A stretch of DNA of 64,000 nt, taken from Streptomyces griseoloalbus (GTDB lineage Bacteria > Actinomycetota > Actinomycetes > Streptomycetales > Streptomycetaceae). This document shows, one piece after another, positions 53,881 through 62,741 of the stretch. Positions within the stretch are counted from its first letter, which is position 1. The number at the start of each line of letters is the position of its first letter. The stretch covers positions 1 to 64,000 of the forward strand of contig BMUD01000001.1 in the NCBI GenBank assembly GCA_014650015.1, in the 5' to 3' direction. The translations under genes and the position numbers were made by a program. Under the pieces are notes generated by a model. It ran no database searches. It was given only the letters and a program-made list of their open reading frames with translations, and was not told the origin of the DNA.

Positions 53881-54795
53881 TCAGTTCGTGTCGGACGCGG
53901 CCAGGAGGTGTGCGGCCCGGTCGACCTGCGCCTGAACCTGTTTCTTGTAGCCAGTCAGGACTTCGGCGTTGGCGGATATGAGCTGCTGCTGGTATCCGGT
54001 GAGGACGGCGAAGTAGACGGCGGCCAGATTCGATGACAGCGTGCAGGACTCGTCGGCCGTGGCCGCGGCGATCTCCTTCCCGGTCGCCTTCTCGGCGTTC
54101 AGGAAGCCGTTGGCCAGCTCCTCGGGATCGTCGGCCGGATGTCCCGCCGTGCTCATGCAGTCCGACCAGTGTTCACGCGCGGCACCGACCCGGCTGTCGG
54201 CGGCCGCCTGCTGGAACGACTGTCCGAACAAGTCCTGGGTGAGCTTCCAACCCCGGGTGCCGGCGAGAGAGGGCACTTGCTTGTCCGCCTTGTCCCAGCA
54301 GGCGTTGTAGTCCTTCAATTCCCGGCCGGTCGGGCCTTGGGTGGCTGGAAGGGGTACGGCGACGTGGAAACCGATGCGCTTGGCGGTCGCACTGCCTATG
54401 TAGCCCCAGGCGCCGGCCGGGTGGATCGCTTCTTTTTCTTCTTTCGTCTTCGCGGCAGCCTGGGTCTTCTTCTGGCCTGAATAGCTTGTGTATCCCCGGT
54501 TTTGCATGCAGCGGGCGACCAGCGCCTCGTTTGTCCGGTGCAGCAGGACGTCGTCCTGCTCGGAGGTGCCGTAGGCGGACAGCGGGAGGCCCGTCAGACC
54601 GTCGTATCCGGTGGCGGGCGCTGTCGAAGTGGCCGCGATGGCCGGCGGGGTCGGCGTCACATGCGCCGTGCTGTCGGTGAGGCCCGCGGAGCAGCCGATG
54701 GTCAGCAGACCGGCGGCGATCGCCGTGATGGAGGTCATGCCCATGACGGGCCGTACGGCTCGCCGCGCGCCGGGGGCAACTCGAACGGTTCTCAT
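53881..54795 (-). CDS. Lipoprotein of unknown function
   Basis: The protein has 304 residues from the ATG at 54795. A basic head and hydrophobic stretch lead to the lipobox TIGC (Cys34), followed by a Thr/Pro/Ala spacer. The mature part is helical and includes conserved-looking cysteines (RCMQNRGY, CWDKADKQVPS, WSDCMSTAG, ADESCTLSSNLA). That pattern recurs in short actinobacterial lipoproteins of unknown role. It diverges from the HTH/NB-ARC gene and lies just upstream of the toxin-like genes. Longer in-frame starts exist upstream but lack a signal peptide. Confidence 0.75.
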   Translation of the reverse strand: MRTVRVAPGARRAVRPVMGMTSITAIAAGLLTIGCSAGLTDSTAHVTPTPPAIAATSTAPATGYDGLTGLPLSAYGTSEQDDVLLHRTNEALVARCMQNRGYTSYSGQKKTQAAAKTKEEKEAIHPAGAWGYIGSATAKRIGFHVAVPLPATQGPTGRELKDYNACWDKADKQVPSLAGTRGWKLTQDLFGQSFQQAAADSRVGAAREHWSDCMSTAGHPADDPEELANGFLNAEKATGKEIAAATADESCTLSSNLAAVYFAVLTGYQQQLISANAEVLTGYKKQVQAQVDRAAHLLAASDTN

Positions 54796-55016
54796 GCTGG
54801 ACTTGCCCTTTCCGGGAGCAGGAGCGCGGTGCCGGCCGCGGGGAAGGCCAATCGGTTTTGGTCGGACGGGTGCTTTATGGACAGATGCATTCACCACCTG
54901 ATCGGGACGGATGTGACAAGTAGACTGCTCCTCACGATCGATGCCCAGGCAGAACAGCAGGCACAAGTACCGCCGGTACGAAATGCCTGCGCGCATACTC
55001 GGCGGAGAAGCGGACG

Positions 55017-57311
55017 TTGGACAGCTCGTTAGGGGCGCTCTTACGGCGCCTGCGGCATGCCGCCCATATGACCATCGAGGAGTTGTCGAACGCTTCCGGG
55101 GTCAGCGTGCGAGCGATCGGCAACCTGGAGCGCGGTGAGAGCCTCGGGCCGCAGCGCGCCACCGTGATCGCACTCGCGGACGCGCTACGACTGACCGGTG
55201 AGTGTCGCGACGAGCTACTGCGGGCCGCCCGCGCCGGTCAGCGCCGCAACCCGGCACCGGCCCCGGGGCTGATGGCGATGCCTCGCGCGGTGCCCGACTT
55301 CACCGGCCGCGGCCAGGAGGTGGGCTGGCTGGCCTCGCTCACGGACGGTTCGCCGGACGAGCCGGCGCCCATCGTCGTGATCTCGGGCCAGCCGGGGGTC
55401 GGCAAGACCAGTTTGGCGGTGCACGCCGTCAGTAGGCTGTCGCACCGTTTCCCAGACGGGTACTTCTTCGTCGACCTGCGCGGCCTGGAGGCACGGCCGC
55501 TGGACCCCGGCGTCGTTCTGGAACGGCTGATCCGCGCCCTGGCGCCGACCCACAATCGGCTGCCGCTCGATGTGGGGGACCGGGCGGCCCTGTACCGGTC
55601 CGTGGTTGCCGAGCGCCGGATCGCCGTGGTGTTGGACAACGCGGCGGACGAGGCCCAGGTACGTCCCCTGCTGCCGGCGACCGGCGCGGTCCTGACAGTG
55701 ATCACCAGTCGTCGGCTGCTCACCGGCTTGGAAGGGGTGGCCCGGCTCCCACTGCCGCCACTGCCTGACGCGGAAGCCCGCGACCTGCTGGAGCACCTGA
55801 TCCCCGGCCTACCCGCTGCCGGCCATGCCACCGACGCGATATCGCGACTGGCGCACTCCTGCGGCAACCTCCCACTGGCCCTGCGGATCGTCGGCAACCG
55901 CATGGCCAGCCGCCCCGACTGGTCACCCGACCGGCTCGCAGCCCGTCTCGAGGGCGAGGAACGCCGTCTGGACGCACTGACCGCCGGCGACCTGGAGGTC
56001 ACCGCGGCTTTCGAACTGTCCTACGCACAGCTGTCCGGCGTTGCGCGACAACTCTTCCGACGACTGTCCCTGATGCCGGGACCGCACTGTGGCCCCCAAC
56101 TGGCCTCGGTGCTGGGAGGGCTGCCGGACGCCGACACGGAGGACGCCCTGGACGAGCTGGTCGAGCTCGGTCTGCTTCAGTCGGGTTTCACTGCGCGCTA
56201 CCGGCTGCACGACCTCATCCGGATCTTCGCCCGACGGCGACTGGAGCAAGAGGAGCCCGAGGACGAGCGCGCCGCCGTCGAGACACGAGCGGTGGACTGG
56301 CTGCTGGACACGGCGATCGCGGCCGGCCGCTGGTTCGAACCGGACTACCACAAGACCTTCCCCGAGCAGCGGGACGACCGCGCGCAGCTGGACTCCCCTG
56401 AGGCCGCACAACAATGGTTGATGACCGAGGCCGACGGCTGGCTCGCCGCGCTGGAACTGGCTGCCGCCACCGGAAGGTGGCAACGGGTGGTCGACGTGGC
56501 CGAAGCCATGCACTGGTTCTCCGATCGCTGGATCCACTGGGGCTACTGGCCCCGGATATTCACCCTGTCCAGCAACGCCGCCGCCGAGCTGGCCGACCAC
56601 ACCGCCGCCGCAACGCATTTGAACTACCTCTCCTGGGCGCACAACACGTGCCTCGGCGACACCGCGGGAGCGAGCGACTGCGCCCGTCGAGCCCACGCGG
56701 AAGCGGTCATGGCCGGGGACCTGCGACAGCAGGCGTGGGCCGACTCGTACCTGGCGGTGGCGCTGTTGAAGGCCGGGGATGCCCACGGCGCGCTGCCGCT
56801 GGCTGCCCGGGCGATGAGGGGGTTCCGCACCGTGAACGACCGAGAAGGCATGGTGATGCACGCGCTGTCCACCCTGGGCAGAGCGCTCGAGCGCACCGGG
56901 AAGCCCGACGAGGCGCTGCGTGCCTATAGGCACAGACTCACACTGGCGTCCGACCCGGCCACCGCGCCGTCGCCCGTGATCGCGGGAATGACACGGGTAT
57001 CGGCGGCACGCGACATCGGCCTGCTGCACATCACGCAGGGAAGGTGGCGGGAGGCGATCGCGGCACTCGAGCCGGCCGTCGCCTGGGAACCGGCCTCGAA
57101 CATTCCCCAATGGCAGGCGCAGATGTACGCCGCGCTCGGCCGGGCACGCCGGGAACTGGGGCAGACCGAAGGCGCGTTGGCCGACGTGGACCGCGCCATC
57201 GCGATCCATGAGCAGATCGGTGACGACAACGCCGTAAAGGCCATCCAAGCCCTGCGCAACGGTTTGGGCCCGGACCCGAGCACTCGATCGACAACGGAAA
57301 CGACATCATGA
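55017..57311 (+). CDS. HTH / NB-ARC / TPR regulator (STAND ATPase)
   Basis: The protein has 764 residues from a TTG at 55017, with GGAGAAG six bases upstream. An XRE-type helix-turn-helix covers residues 5-60 (MTIEELSNASGVSVRAIGNLERG). An NB-ARC ATPase follows with Walker A GQPGVGKT at 124-131 and a Walker B-like AVVLDNA near 207. A winged-helix section precedes C-terminal TPR helices (about 530-755). STAND proteins of this plan sense a ligand and switch transcription or another output. There is no SARP DNA-binding domain. It diverges from the lipoprotein gene, and nearby toxin-like genes are candidate targets. Confidence 0.88.
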   Translation: MDSSLGALLRRLRHAAHMTIEELSNASGVSVRAIGNLERGESLGPQRATVIALADALRLTGECRDELLRAARAGQRRNPAPAPGLMAMPRAVPDFTGRGQEVGWLASLTDGSPDEPAPIVVISGQPGVGKTSLAVHAVSRLSHRFPDGYFFVDLRGLEARPLDPGVVLERLIRALAPTHNRLPLDVGDRAALYRSVVAERRIAVVLDNAADEAQVRPLLPATGAVLTVITSRRLLTGLEGVARLPLPPLPDAEARDLLEHLIPGLPAAGHATDAISRLAHSCGNLPLALRIVGNRMASRPDWSPDRLAARLEGEERRLDALTAGDLEVTAAFELSYAQLSGVARQLFRRLSLMPGPHCGPQLASVLGGLPDADTEDALDELVELGLLQSGFTARYRLHDLIRIFARRRLEQEEPEDERAAVETRAVDWLLDTAIAAGRWFEPDYHKTFPEQRDDRAQLDSPEAAQQWLMTEADGWLAALELAAATGRWQRVVDVAEAMHWFSDRWIHWGYWPRIFTLSSNAAAELADHTAAATHLNYLSWAHNTCLGDTAGASDCARRAHAEAVMAGDLRQQAWADSYLAVALLKAGDAHGALPLAARAMRGFRTVNDREGMVMHALSTLGRALERTGKPDEALRAYRHRLTLASDPATAPSPVIAGMTRVSAARDIGLLHITQGRWREAIAALEPAVAWEPASNIPQWQAQMYAALGRARRELGQTEGALADVDRAIAIHEQIGDDNAVKAIQALRNGLGPDPSTRSTTETTS

Positions 57312-57605
57312 AGGAGTCGAGGACCGGACGGTCCTCAGTCCTGCCAAGCAGCCCTCACCCTCGCGTCGCTGCTGATGCGGGCGTGACATGTGACGACAAC
57401 TCCTAGCAGTCCCCGCGGCGCCGGACGGGACCCGGCACCTCACCGCCCCGCCCGGCGCCGGACACCTCTCACCCCGCCCCCGCCGGTGGTGAGAGCAACG
57501 TTCCCTACCGGTCACTGTGCGCCACAGACCGGAAACGCTCCCTCCCTACCTTCGGGATCAGCCCCTCGCGGCACCGTCCGCACCCCGGAGAACAGTGGAG
57601 GCGTC
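57312..57605. promoter_or_regulatory. narK upstream region with imperfect inverted repeat
   Basis: CCGGTC at 57508-57513 faces GACCGG at 57527-57532, with CTGTG and CACAG inside and CGTTCC/GGAAACG outside, forming a broad palindrome. GTCAC and GAAAC elements are reminiscent of GlnR half-sites, but their spacing (16 bp) does not fit the GlnR rule. Nitrogen control by GlnR and NnaR is known for narK in S. coelicolor; the site here is a guess. Confidence 0.35.
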
Positions 57606-58991
57606 ATGACAGCCGCTAGCCCGCCCCCCGCGCCCCAGAGCCGGGGCGGCCGATGGATCCAGCACTGGGATCCGGAGGACGAGACCTTCTGGAACGAGAC
57701 CGGCGAGAAGATCGCCCGCCGCAATCTCCTCTTCTCCGTGCTGTCCGAGCACATCGGGTTCTCCATCTGGACGATGTGGTCCGTGCTGGTGCTCTTCATG
57801 GGCCCCGAGTACGGGCTGACGCCCGCCGACAAGTTCCTGCTGACGTCGATGGTCACGCTGGTCGGCGCGGTGGTCCGGGTGCCGTACACCTTCGCGGTCG
57901 CGGTCTTCGGCGGGCGGAACTGGACGATCGTCTCCGCCGGACTGCTGCTCGTCCCCACCGTCGCCGCGTTCGCCGTGATGGAGCCGGGGACGTCCTTCTC
58001 CACATTCCTGCTGGTCGGCCTGCTGGCCGGCATCGGCGGCGGCAACTTCGCCTCCTCCATGACCAACATCAACGCCTACTTCCCGCTGCGGAAGAAGGGC
58101 TGGGCGCTCGGTCTGAACGCCGGCGGCGGCAACATCGGCGTCCCGGTGATCCAGCTCGCCGCCCTCGCGATCATCGGCGCGAGCGGCGGACCGCGGGTGC
58201 TGCTCGGCATCTACATCCCGCTGATCGTCGTCGCCGCCGTGCTCTCCGCGCTCTACATGGACAACCTGGCCTCGGTGAAGAACGACACCGGTGCCGCCAA
58301 GGACGCCGCCCGGGACGCGCACACCTGGATCATGTCCTTCCTCTACATCGGCACCTTCGGCTCGTTCATCGGCTACAGCTTCGCCTTCGGGCAGGTGCTC
58401 CAGAACCAGTTCGACCGTACGCCGCTCGAAGCCGCCTACGTCACCTTCATCGGTCCGCTGCTCGGCTCGCTGATCCGCCCGGTGGGCGGCTCGCTCGCCG
58501 ACCGGTACGGCGGCGCTCGGATCACGCTGTGGAACTTCGTCGGCATGGGCGCGGCGACCGCGGTGCTGATCGTCGCCTCGATGCAGGAGTCGCTGGTGCT
58601 GTTCACCGTCGCCTTCGTGGTGCTGTTCGTGCTGACCGGCCTCGGCAACGGTTCGACGTACAAGATGATCCCCGGCATCTTCCAGGCGAAGGCGCTGGCC
58701 AAGGGGCTCCGGGGCGAGGAGGCGGCCGCGTACGGGCGGCGGCTGTCCGGGGCCTCCATGGGGCTGATCGGCGCGGTGGGCGCGCTCGGCGGGGTCGGTA
58801 TCAACCTGGCCTTCCGCCAGTCCTTCCTCTCCTACGGCTCCGGCACCGGGGCGTTCGTGGCCTTCCTCGCCTGCTACGCGGTCTGTTTCGCGGTCACCTG
58901 GGCGGTATACCTTCGCCGCCCGGCGGACCGCGCGGGTGACACGAGCACCGCCCCGGAGGAGAAGCCGCAGCTCAGCTACGCCAGGGTGTGA
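57606..58991 (+). CDS. narK: Nitrate/nitrite transporter NarK (MFS)
   Basis: The protein has 461 residues from the ATG at 57606, with GTGGAGG upstream. About 12 spans are present. The nitrate signature GIGGGNFASSMTNINAYFP and the second signature GLGNGSTYKMIPGIF are the glycine-rich NarK/NasA motifs. It moves nitrate or nitrite across the inner membrane for assimilation. The HemD-winged-helix regulator gene nnaR follows. The intervening hairpin at 59019-59048 may terminate narK transcription. Confidence 0.93.
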   Translation: MTAASPPPAPQSRGGRWIQHWDPEDETFWNETGEKIARRNLLFSVLSEHIGFSIWTMWSVLVLFMGPEYGLTPADKFLLTSMVTLVGAVVRVPYTFAVAVFGGRNWTIVSAGLLLVPTVAAFAVMEPGTSFSTFLLVGLLAGIGGGNFASSMTNINAYFPLRKKGWALGLNAGGGNIGVPVIQLAALAIIGASGGPRVLLGIYIPLIVVAAVLSALYMDNLASVKNDTGAAKDAARDAHTWIMSFLYIGTFGSFIGYSFAFGQVLQNQFDRTPLEAAYVTFIGPLLGSLIRPVGGSLADRYGGARITLWNFVGMGAATAVLIVASMQESLVLFTVAFVVLFVLTGLGNGSTYKMIPGIFQAKALAKGLRGEEAAAYGRRLSGASMGLIGAVGALGGVGINLAFRQSFLSYGSGTGAFVAFLACYAVCFAVTWAVYLRRPADRAGDTSTAPEEKPQLSYARV

Positions 58992-59018
58992 CGTAACACT
59001 GGTGACACGAAGCCGAAC

Positions 59019-59048
59019 CGAGCCTGTCATGGATCGTTGACAGGCTCG
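59019..59048 (+). terminator. Hairpin between narK and nnaR
   Basis: A perfect 11-bp stem (CGAGCCTGTCA with TGACAGGCTCG) and an 8-nt loop lie 27 bp after the narK stop. No T-run follows, so termination may be partial. Confidence 0.6.
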
Positions 59049-59111
59049 ATCGGCATGGAGGTGGAGCCGCACCTTCATGCAGGACGCCGACTCGAGTGCG
59101 GGACGAGAGCC

Positions 59112-60263
59112 ATGGACGACGAACGACAGCCACCCGATCACGGGCCACTCGCGGGTTTCACCGTGGGGGTGACCGCGGCGCGCCGTGCCGACGAACTGGG
59201 CGCGCTGCTGGAGCGGCGCGGAGCCGTCGTGCTGCACGCCCCGGCCCTGCGGATCGTGCCGCTCGCCGACGACAGCGAACTGCTGGCCGCCACCAAGGAC
59301 ATCATCGGGCAGGCCCCGGACATCGCGGTCGCCACCACCGCCATCGGCTTCCGGGGCTGGGTGGAGGCCGCCGACGGCTGGGGACTGGGCGAGGACCTGC
59401 TGGAGAGGCTGCGCGGGGTGCGGATCCTGGCGCGCGGGCCCAAGGTGAAGGGCGCGATCCGGGCCGCCGGACTGACGGAGGACTGGTCGCCGGCGTCGGA
59501 GTCGCTGGCCGAGGTGCTCGACCTGCTCCTGGAGGAGGGCGTCGACGGGCTGCGCATCGCCGTACAGCTGCACGGTGAGCCGCTGCCCGGGTTCGTCGAG
59601 TCGCTCAGGGCCGGGGGAGCGGAGGTGGTGGGGGTGCCGGTCTACCGGTGGCTGCCGCCGGAGGACATCGGCCCCGTCGACCGCCTCCTCGACGCGACCG
59701 TCGCCCGGACGCTGGACGCGGTCACCTTCACCAGCGCGCCCGCCGCCGCGTCCCTGCTGTCGCGCGCCGAGGAACGGGGCCTGGCCGACGACGTGCTCGC
59801 CGCCCTCGGCCACGACGTGCTGCCCGCCTGCGTCGGCCCGGTCACCGCGCTGCCGTTGCAGGCGCGCGGCATCGACACGTTCCAGCCGGAGCGCTTCCGG
59901 CTCGGCCCGCTCGTCCAGCTGCTCTGCCAGGAACTGCCCGCCCGCGCCCGCGCGTTGCCCGTCGCCGGACACCGGCTGGAGATCCGGGGGCACGCGGTCC
60001 TGGTGGACGGCGGGCTCAGGCCCGTACCGCCGGCCGGGATGTCCCTGCTGCGGGCGCTGTCCCGGCGGCCGGGCTGGGTCGTCGCCCGCGCGGAGCTGCT
60101 GCGCGCCCTGCCGGGGGCGGGCCGCGACGAGCACGCGGTGGAGACCGCCATGGCCCGCCTGCGCTCCGCCCTCGGCGCCCCGAAACTGATCCAGACGGTC
60201 GTCAAGCGCGGCTACCGCCTCGCCCTGGACCCGGTGGCGGAGTCGAAGTACGCGGACGGGTGA
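59112..60263 (+). CDS. nnaR: NnaR, HemD-like / winged-helix nitrate assimilation regulator
   Basis: The protein has 383 residues from the ATG at 59112. Residues 15-260 have the two-lobed uroporphyrinogen-III synthase (HemD) fold (GFTVGVTAARRADELGALLERRGAVV, TFTSAPAAASLL). Residues 290-375 form an OmpR-type winged helix (LVDGGLRPVPPAGMSLLRALSRRPGWVVARAELL, HAVETAMARLRSALG, KRGYRLAL). In S. coelicolor the equivalent gene acts with GlnR on nitrate and nitrite genes. A HemD domain in a regulator suggests it binds a tetrapyrrole precursor, linked to siroheme demand of nitrite reductase. Confidence 0.87.
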   Translation: MDDERQPPDHGPLAGFTVGVTAARRADELGALLERRGAVVLHAPALRIVPLADDSELLAATKDIIGQAPDIAVATTAIGFRGWVEAADGWGLGEDLLERLRGVRILARGPKVKGAIRAAGLTEDWSPASESLAEVLDLLLEEGVDGLRIAVQLHGEPLPGFVESLRAGGAEVVGVPVYRWLPPEDIGPVDRLLDATVARTLDAVTFTSAPAAASLLSRAEERGLADDVLAALGHDVLPACVGPVTALPLQARGIDTFQPERFRLGPLVQLLCQELPARARALPVAGHRLEIRGHAVLVDGGLRPVPPAGMSLLRALSRRPGWVVARAELLRALPGAGRDEHAVETAMARLRSALGAPKLIQTVVKRGYRLALDPVAESKYADG

Positions 60264-60377
60264 GCGCGGCGCGAGGGGTTCCAGGGACCGGAGCGGGCGG
60301 GCACTGTGGGAGGGGAACGGTTTCCCGGATCGCTCACCGGCCCCCCGCGCGGGGCCAACCTAGGCGGTGGCAGGAAC

Positions 60378-60971
60378 ATGGCACTGGGTACGGTCACGGC
60401 GCCCTACGAGCCGAGGTTCGACACCGGGCGGATCTGCCTGGATCTGCTCGCGACCACCCATCCCGAGGAACGGCTCGACTCCGTGGCGGCGCTGCGCGCC
60501 TGGATCACCGGCTCCGGGCTCGTGCCGGGGGACACCTCGCTGGCCCACGCCGACACGTCGTGGCCGGCGGCGTTCCGTGAACTGCGCGGGCAGCTCGCCC
60601 CCTTGGTGCGCGGGCGGCCGGCGCCCGGCGTCCCCTCGCACGACCTCGCACTCGCCCGGGTCAACGAACTCGCCCGCGCCGCGCCCCCGGCGCCCCGCGC
60701 GGTCCCCGGCGAGGACGGCGCGCTGGTGCGGAGACTGGACGGCCCGCCCGGCCGCGCCGCGCTGCTCGCGGTGATCGCGCGGGACGCGGTGGACCTCCTC
60801 ACCGACCCCGCCGCCCGGGCGAGCCTGCGGCAGTGCGAGGGCGACAACTGCCCGATCGTGTACGTCGACACCTCCCGGGGGCGCCGGCGGCGCTGGTGCT
60901 CCAGCGAGGTCTGCGGCAACCGCGAACGGGTGGCCCGCCACCGCCGCCGCGCGGCCCTCGCGCGGGCCTGA
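60378..60971 (+). CDS. CGNR zinc-finger protein (ABATE domain)
   Basis: The protein has 197 residues from the ATG at 60378, with AGGAA upstream. The N-terminal half is an ABATE domain (RICLDLLATTHPEERLDSVAALRAWI). The C-terminus is a CGNR zinc finger: CEGDNCPIVYVDTSRGRRRRWCSSEVCGNRERVARHR, with four Cys and the CGNR motif. Family proteins are putative DNA-binding stress regulators, mostly uncharacterised. It stands alone. Confidence 0.88.
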   Translation: MALGTVTAPYEPRFDTGRICLDLLATTHPEERLDSVAALRAWITGSGLVPGDTSLAHADTSWPAAFRELRGQLAPLVRGRPAPGVPSHDLALARVNELARAAPPAPRAVPGEDGALVRRLDGPPGRAALLAVIARDAVDLLTDPAARASLRQCEGDNCPIVYVDTSRGRRRRWCSSEVCGNRERVARHRRRAALARA

Positions 60972-61266
60972 GACGACACCCGCTCAACTCCCCCCTCCGG
61001 TATGCGGCTTCCGCGCGCCGGTCGCGGCGGGACGCCGAAGTGACGTCGGTTACACACCGTTCGGCGCCCCGGGTCCACGGCCGGCCCGACCGGCCTCGCC
61101 GTCGTGTCGGAAAGGTGAAGAAGAAGCGGGGGGAATGTGACCTCATGTCCCGGTCGTCACGCCACCCCACAGAAAACCGTCCCCGCGCTTTGAACACCCG
61201 CCCCCCACCGTCCGTACCGGTTGTCGAGCGACCGACTGGGGGATCCCCCGGACACCGGAGGTGGGC

Positions 61267-61845
61267 GTGCGCAAGGATGCGGCCGTGGCCAATGACCGTG
61301 GATCGAGGGCCCGACATCGCATGTCCTCACAGCCCTCGGGACCCGATGAGGAGCTGATGCGGGCGCTGTACCACGAGCACGCCGGACCTCTGCTGGCCTA
61401 CGTCCTGCGGCTGGTCGCCGGAGACCGCCAGCGCGCCGAGGACGTCGTGCAGGAGACGCTCATCCGTGCCTGGAAGAACGCCGGTCAGCTCAATCGGGCG
61501 ACCGGTTCGGTACGCCCCTGGCTGGTGACGGTCGCCCGGCGCATCGTCATCGACGGCCACCGCAGCCGGCAGGCCCGGCCGCAGGAGGTCGATCCGTCGC
61601 CGCTGGAGGTCATCCCCGCGGAGGACGAGATCGACAAGGCGCTGTGGCTGATGACGCTGTCGGACGCGCTCGACGACCTGACCCCGGCCCACCGGGAGGT
61701 CCTCGTCGAGACGTACTTCAAAGGGCGTACCGTCAATGAGGCGGCACAGACGCTCGGCATACCCAGCGGCACCGTCCGCTCCCGGGTGTTCTACGCCCTG
61801 CGGTCGATGAAGCTGGCTCTGGAGGAGCGGGGGGTGACGGCGTGA
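61267..61845 (+). CDS. sigU: ECF sigma factor SigU
   Basis: The protein has 192 residues from the GTG at 61267, which has GGAGG five bases upstream; the GTG six bases earlier is less well placed. Sigma region 2 reads YVLRLVAGDRQRAEDVVQETLIRAWKN and region 4 reads LDDLTPAHREVLVETYFKGRTVNEAAQTLGIPSGTVRSRVFYALRSMKLAL. The start of its anti-sigma gene overlaps its stop (TGATG). The name is based on gene order as in S. coelicolor, where SigU affects aerial growth. Confidence 0.8.
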   Translation: MRKDAAVANDRGSRARHRMSSQPSGPDEELMRALYHEHAGPLLAYVLRLVAGDRQRAEDVVQETLIRAWKNAGQLNRATGSVRPWLVTVARRIVIDGHRSRQARPQEVDPSPLEVIPAEDEIDKALWLMTLSDALDDLTPAHREVLVETYFKGRTVNEAAQTLGIPSGTVRSRVFYALRSMKLALEERGVTA

Positions 61846-62681
61846 TGGGTGTGTACGGGGGAAACCAGGGATTCGGCACGGGCGGTACGGGTATGTCTGG
61901 TGCCATGGAGGGATCACCGGTGCCGAACGAACACGAGACCGTCGGTGCCTATGCCCTCGGGATTCTCGACGACGCCGAAGCAACCGCTTTCGAGGCGCAC
62001 TTGGCGACCTGCGAGTGGTGCGCCCAGCAGCTCGACGAACTCGCCGGCATGGAACCGATGCTGGCCGCGCTCGCGGACCTGCCCGGTACCGGCACGCCCG
62101 CGCTGGGCGAGTCGCTGTCCGCCAAGCCCTCCGCGCGCGTGGTGGAGAAGCTGGTCGACGAGGTCGCCGAGCGCCGCGCGCGCAAGCGCCGCCGCAACTT
62201 CTACATGGTGGCCGCCGCGGGCGCGCTGATCGTCAGCGGCCCGTTCGTCGCCGTGGCGGCGAGCGGCGGGGGCGACGAAAGCGGGCCCAGGAGCGGCACC
62301 GGGCAGACGCTCGCCGCGAACCCGGCCAAGGACGCCTTCGACAAGGCCTCCGACAGGATCTCGGCCACCGATCCCGGCACCAGGGTCTCCGCGACCGTGG
62401 CGCTGGAGGAGAAGACCTGGGGCACCGGGACGGTCCTCGAACTGAAGAACGTCACGGGTCCGCAGAAGTGCTCCCTGGTCGCCGTCGGCAAGAACGGCGA
62501 GCGGGAGACCGTCACGTCGTGGTCCGTCCCGGACTGGGGCTACGGCATGCCGGACGCCAAGACGGACAAGGCCAGGCAGCCGCTGTACATCCAGGGCGGC
62601 GCCGCGTTCGAGCCGAACGAGATCGACCACTTCCAGGTCATGACCTTCGACGGCAAGCTGCTCGTAGAGGTCGACGCGTAG
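61845..62681 (+). CDS. rsuA: Anti-sigma factor RsuA (ZAS type, membrane)
   Basis: The protein has 278 residues from the ATG at 61845. The zinc-associated anti-sigma motif His52-x3-Cys56-x2-Cys59 (HLATCEWC) is in the N-terminal helical domain. One membrane span is at about 118-136 (FYMVAAAGALIVSGPFVAVAA). An extracytoplasmic domain of about 140 residues could sense envelope signals. It should hold SigU inactive at the membrane. The gene is coupled to sigU by a one-base overlap. Confidence 0.82.
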   Translation: MGVYGGNQGFGTGGTGMSGAMEGSPVPNEHETVGAYALGILDDAEATAFEAHLATCEWCAQQLDELAGMEPMLAALADLPGTGTPALGESLSAKPSARVVEKLVDEVAERRARKRRRNFYMVAAAGALIVSGPFVAVAASGGGDESGPRSGTGQTLAANPAKDAFDKASDRISATDPGTRVSATVALEEKTWGTGTVLELKNVTGPQKCSLVAVGKNGERETVTSWSVPDWGYGMPDAKTDKARQPLYIQGGAAFEPNEIDHFQVMTFDGKLLVEVDA

Positions 62682-62741
62682 CCTCACGGGGTCCCCTTCG
62701 CGTACGGTTGACGGCTGCCCAGCACGTCAGAAGGGGGCCCG

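Noticed and set aside
57558-60134. A long minus-strand frame opposite narK and nnaR
   Set aside because: Antisense shadow with unrelated translation; both real genes on the plus strand have clear families.
62682-62741. A rifamycin-associated element ahead of the helD-like gene
   Set aside because: I could not see the expected inverted repeat in these 60 bases.
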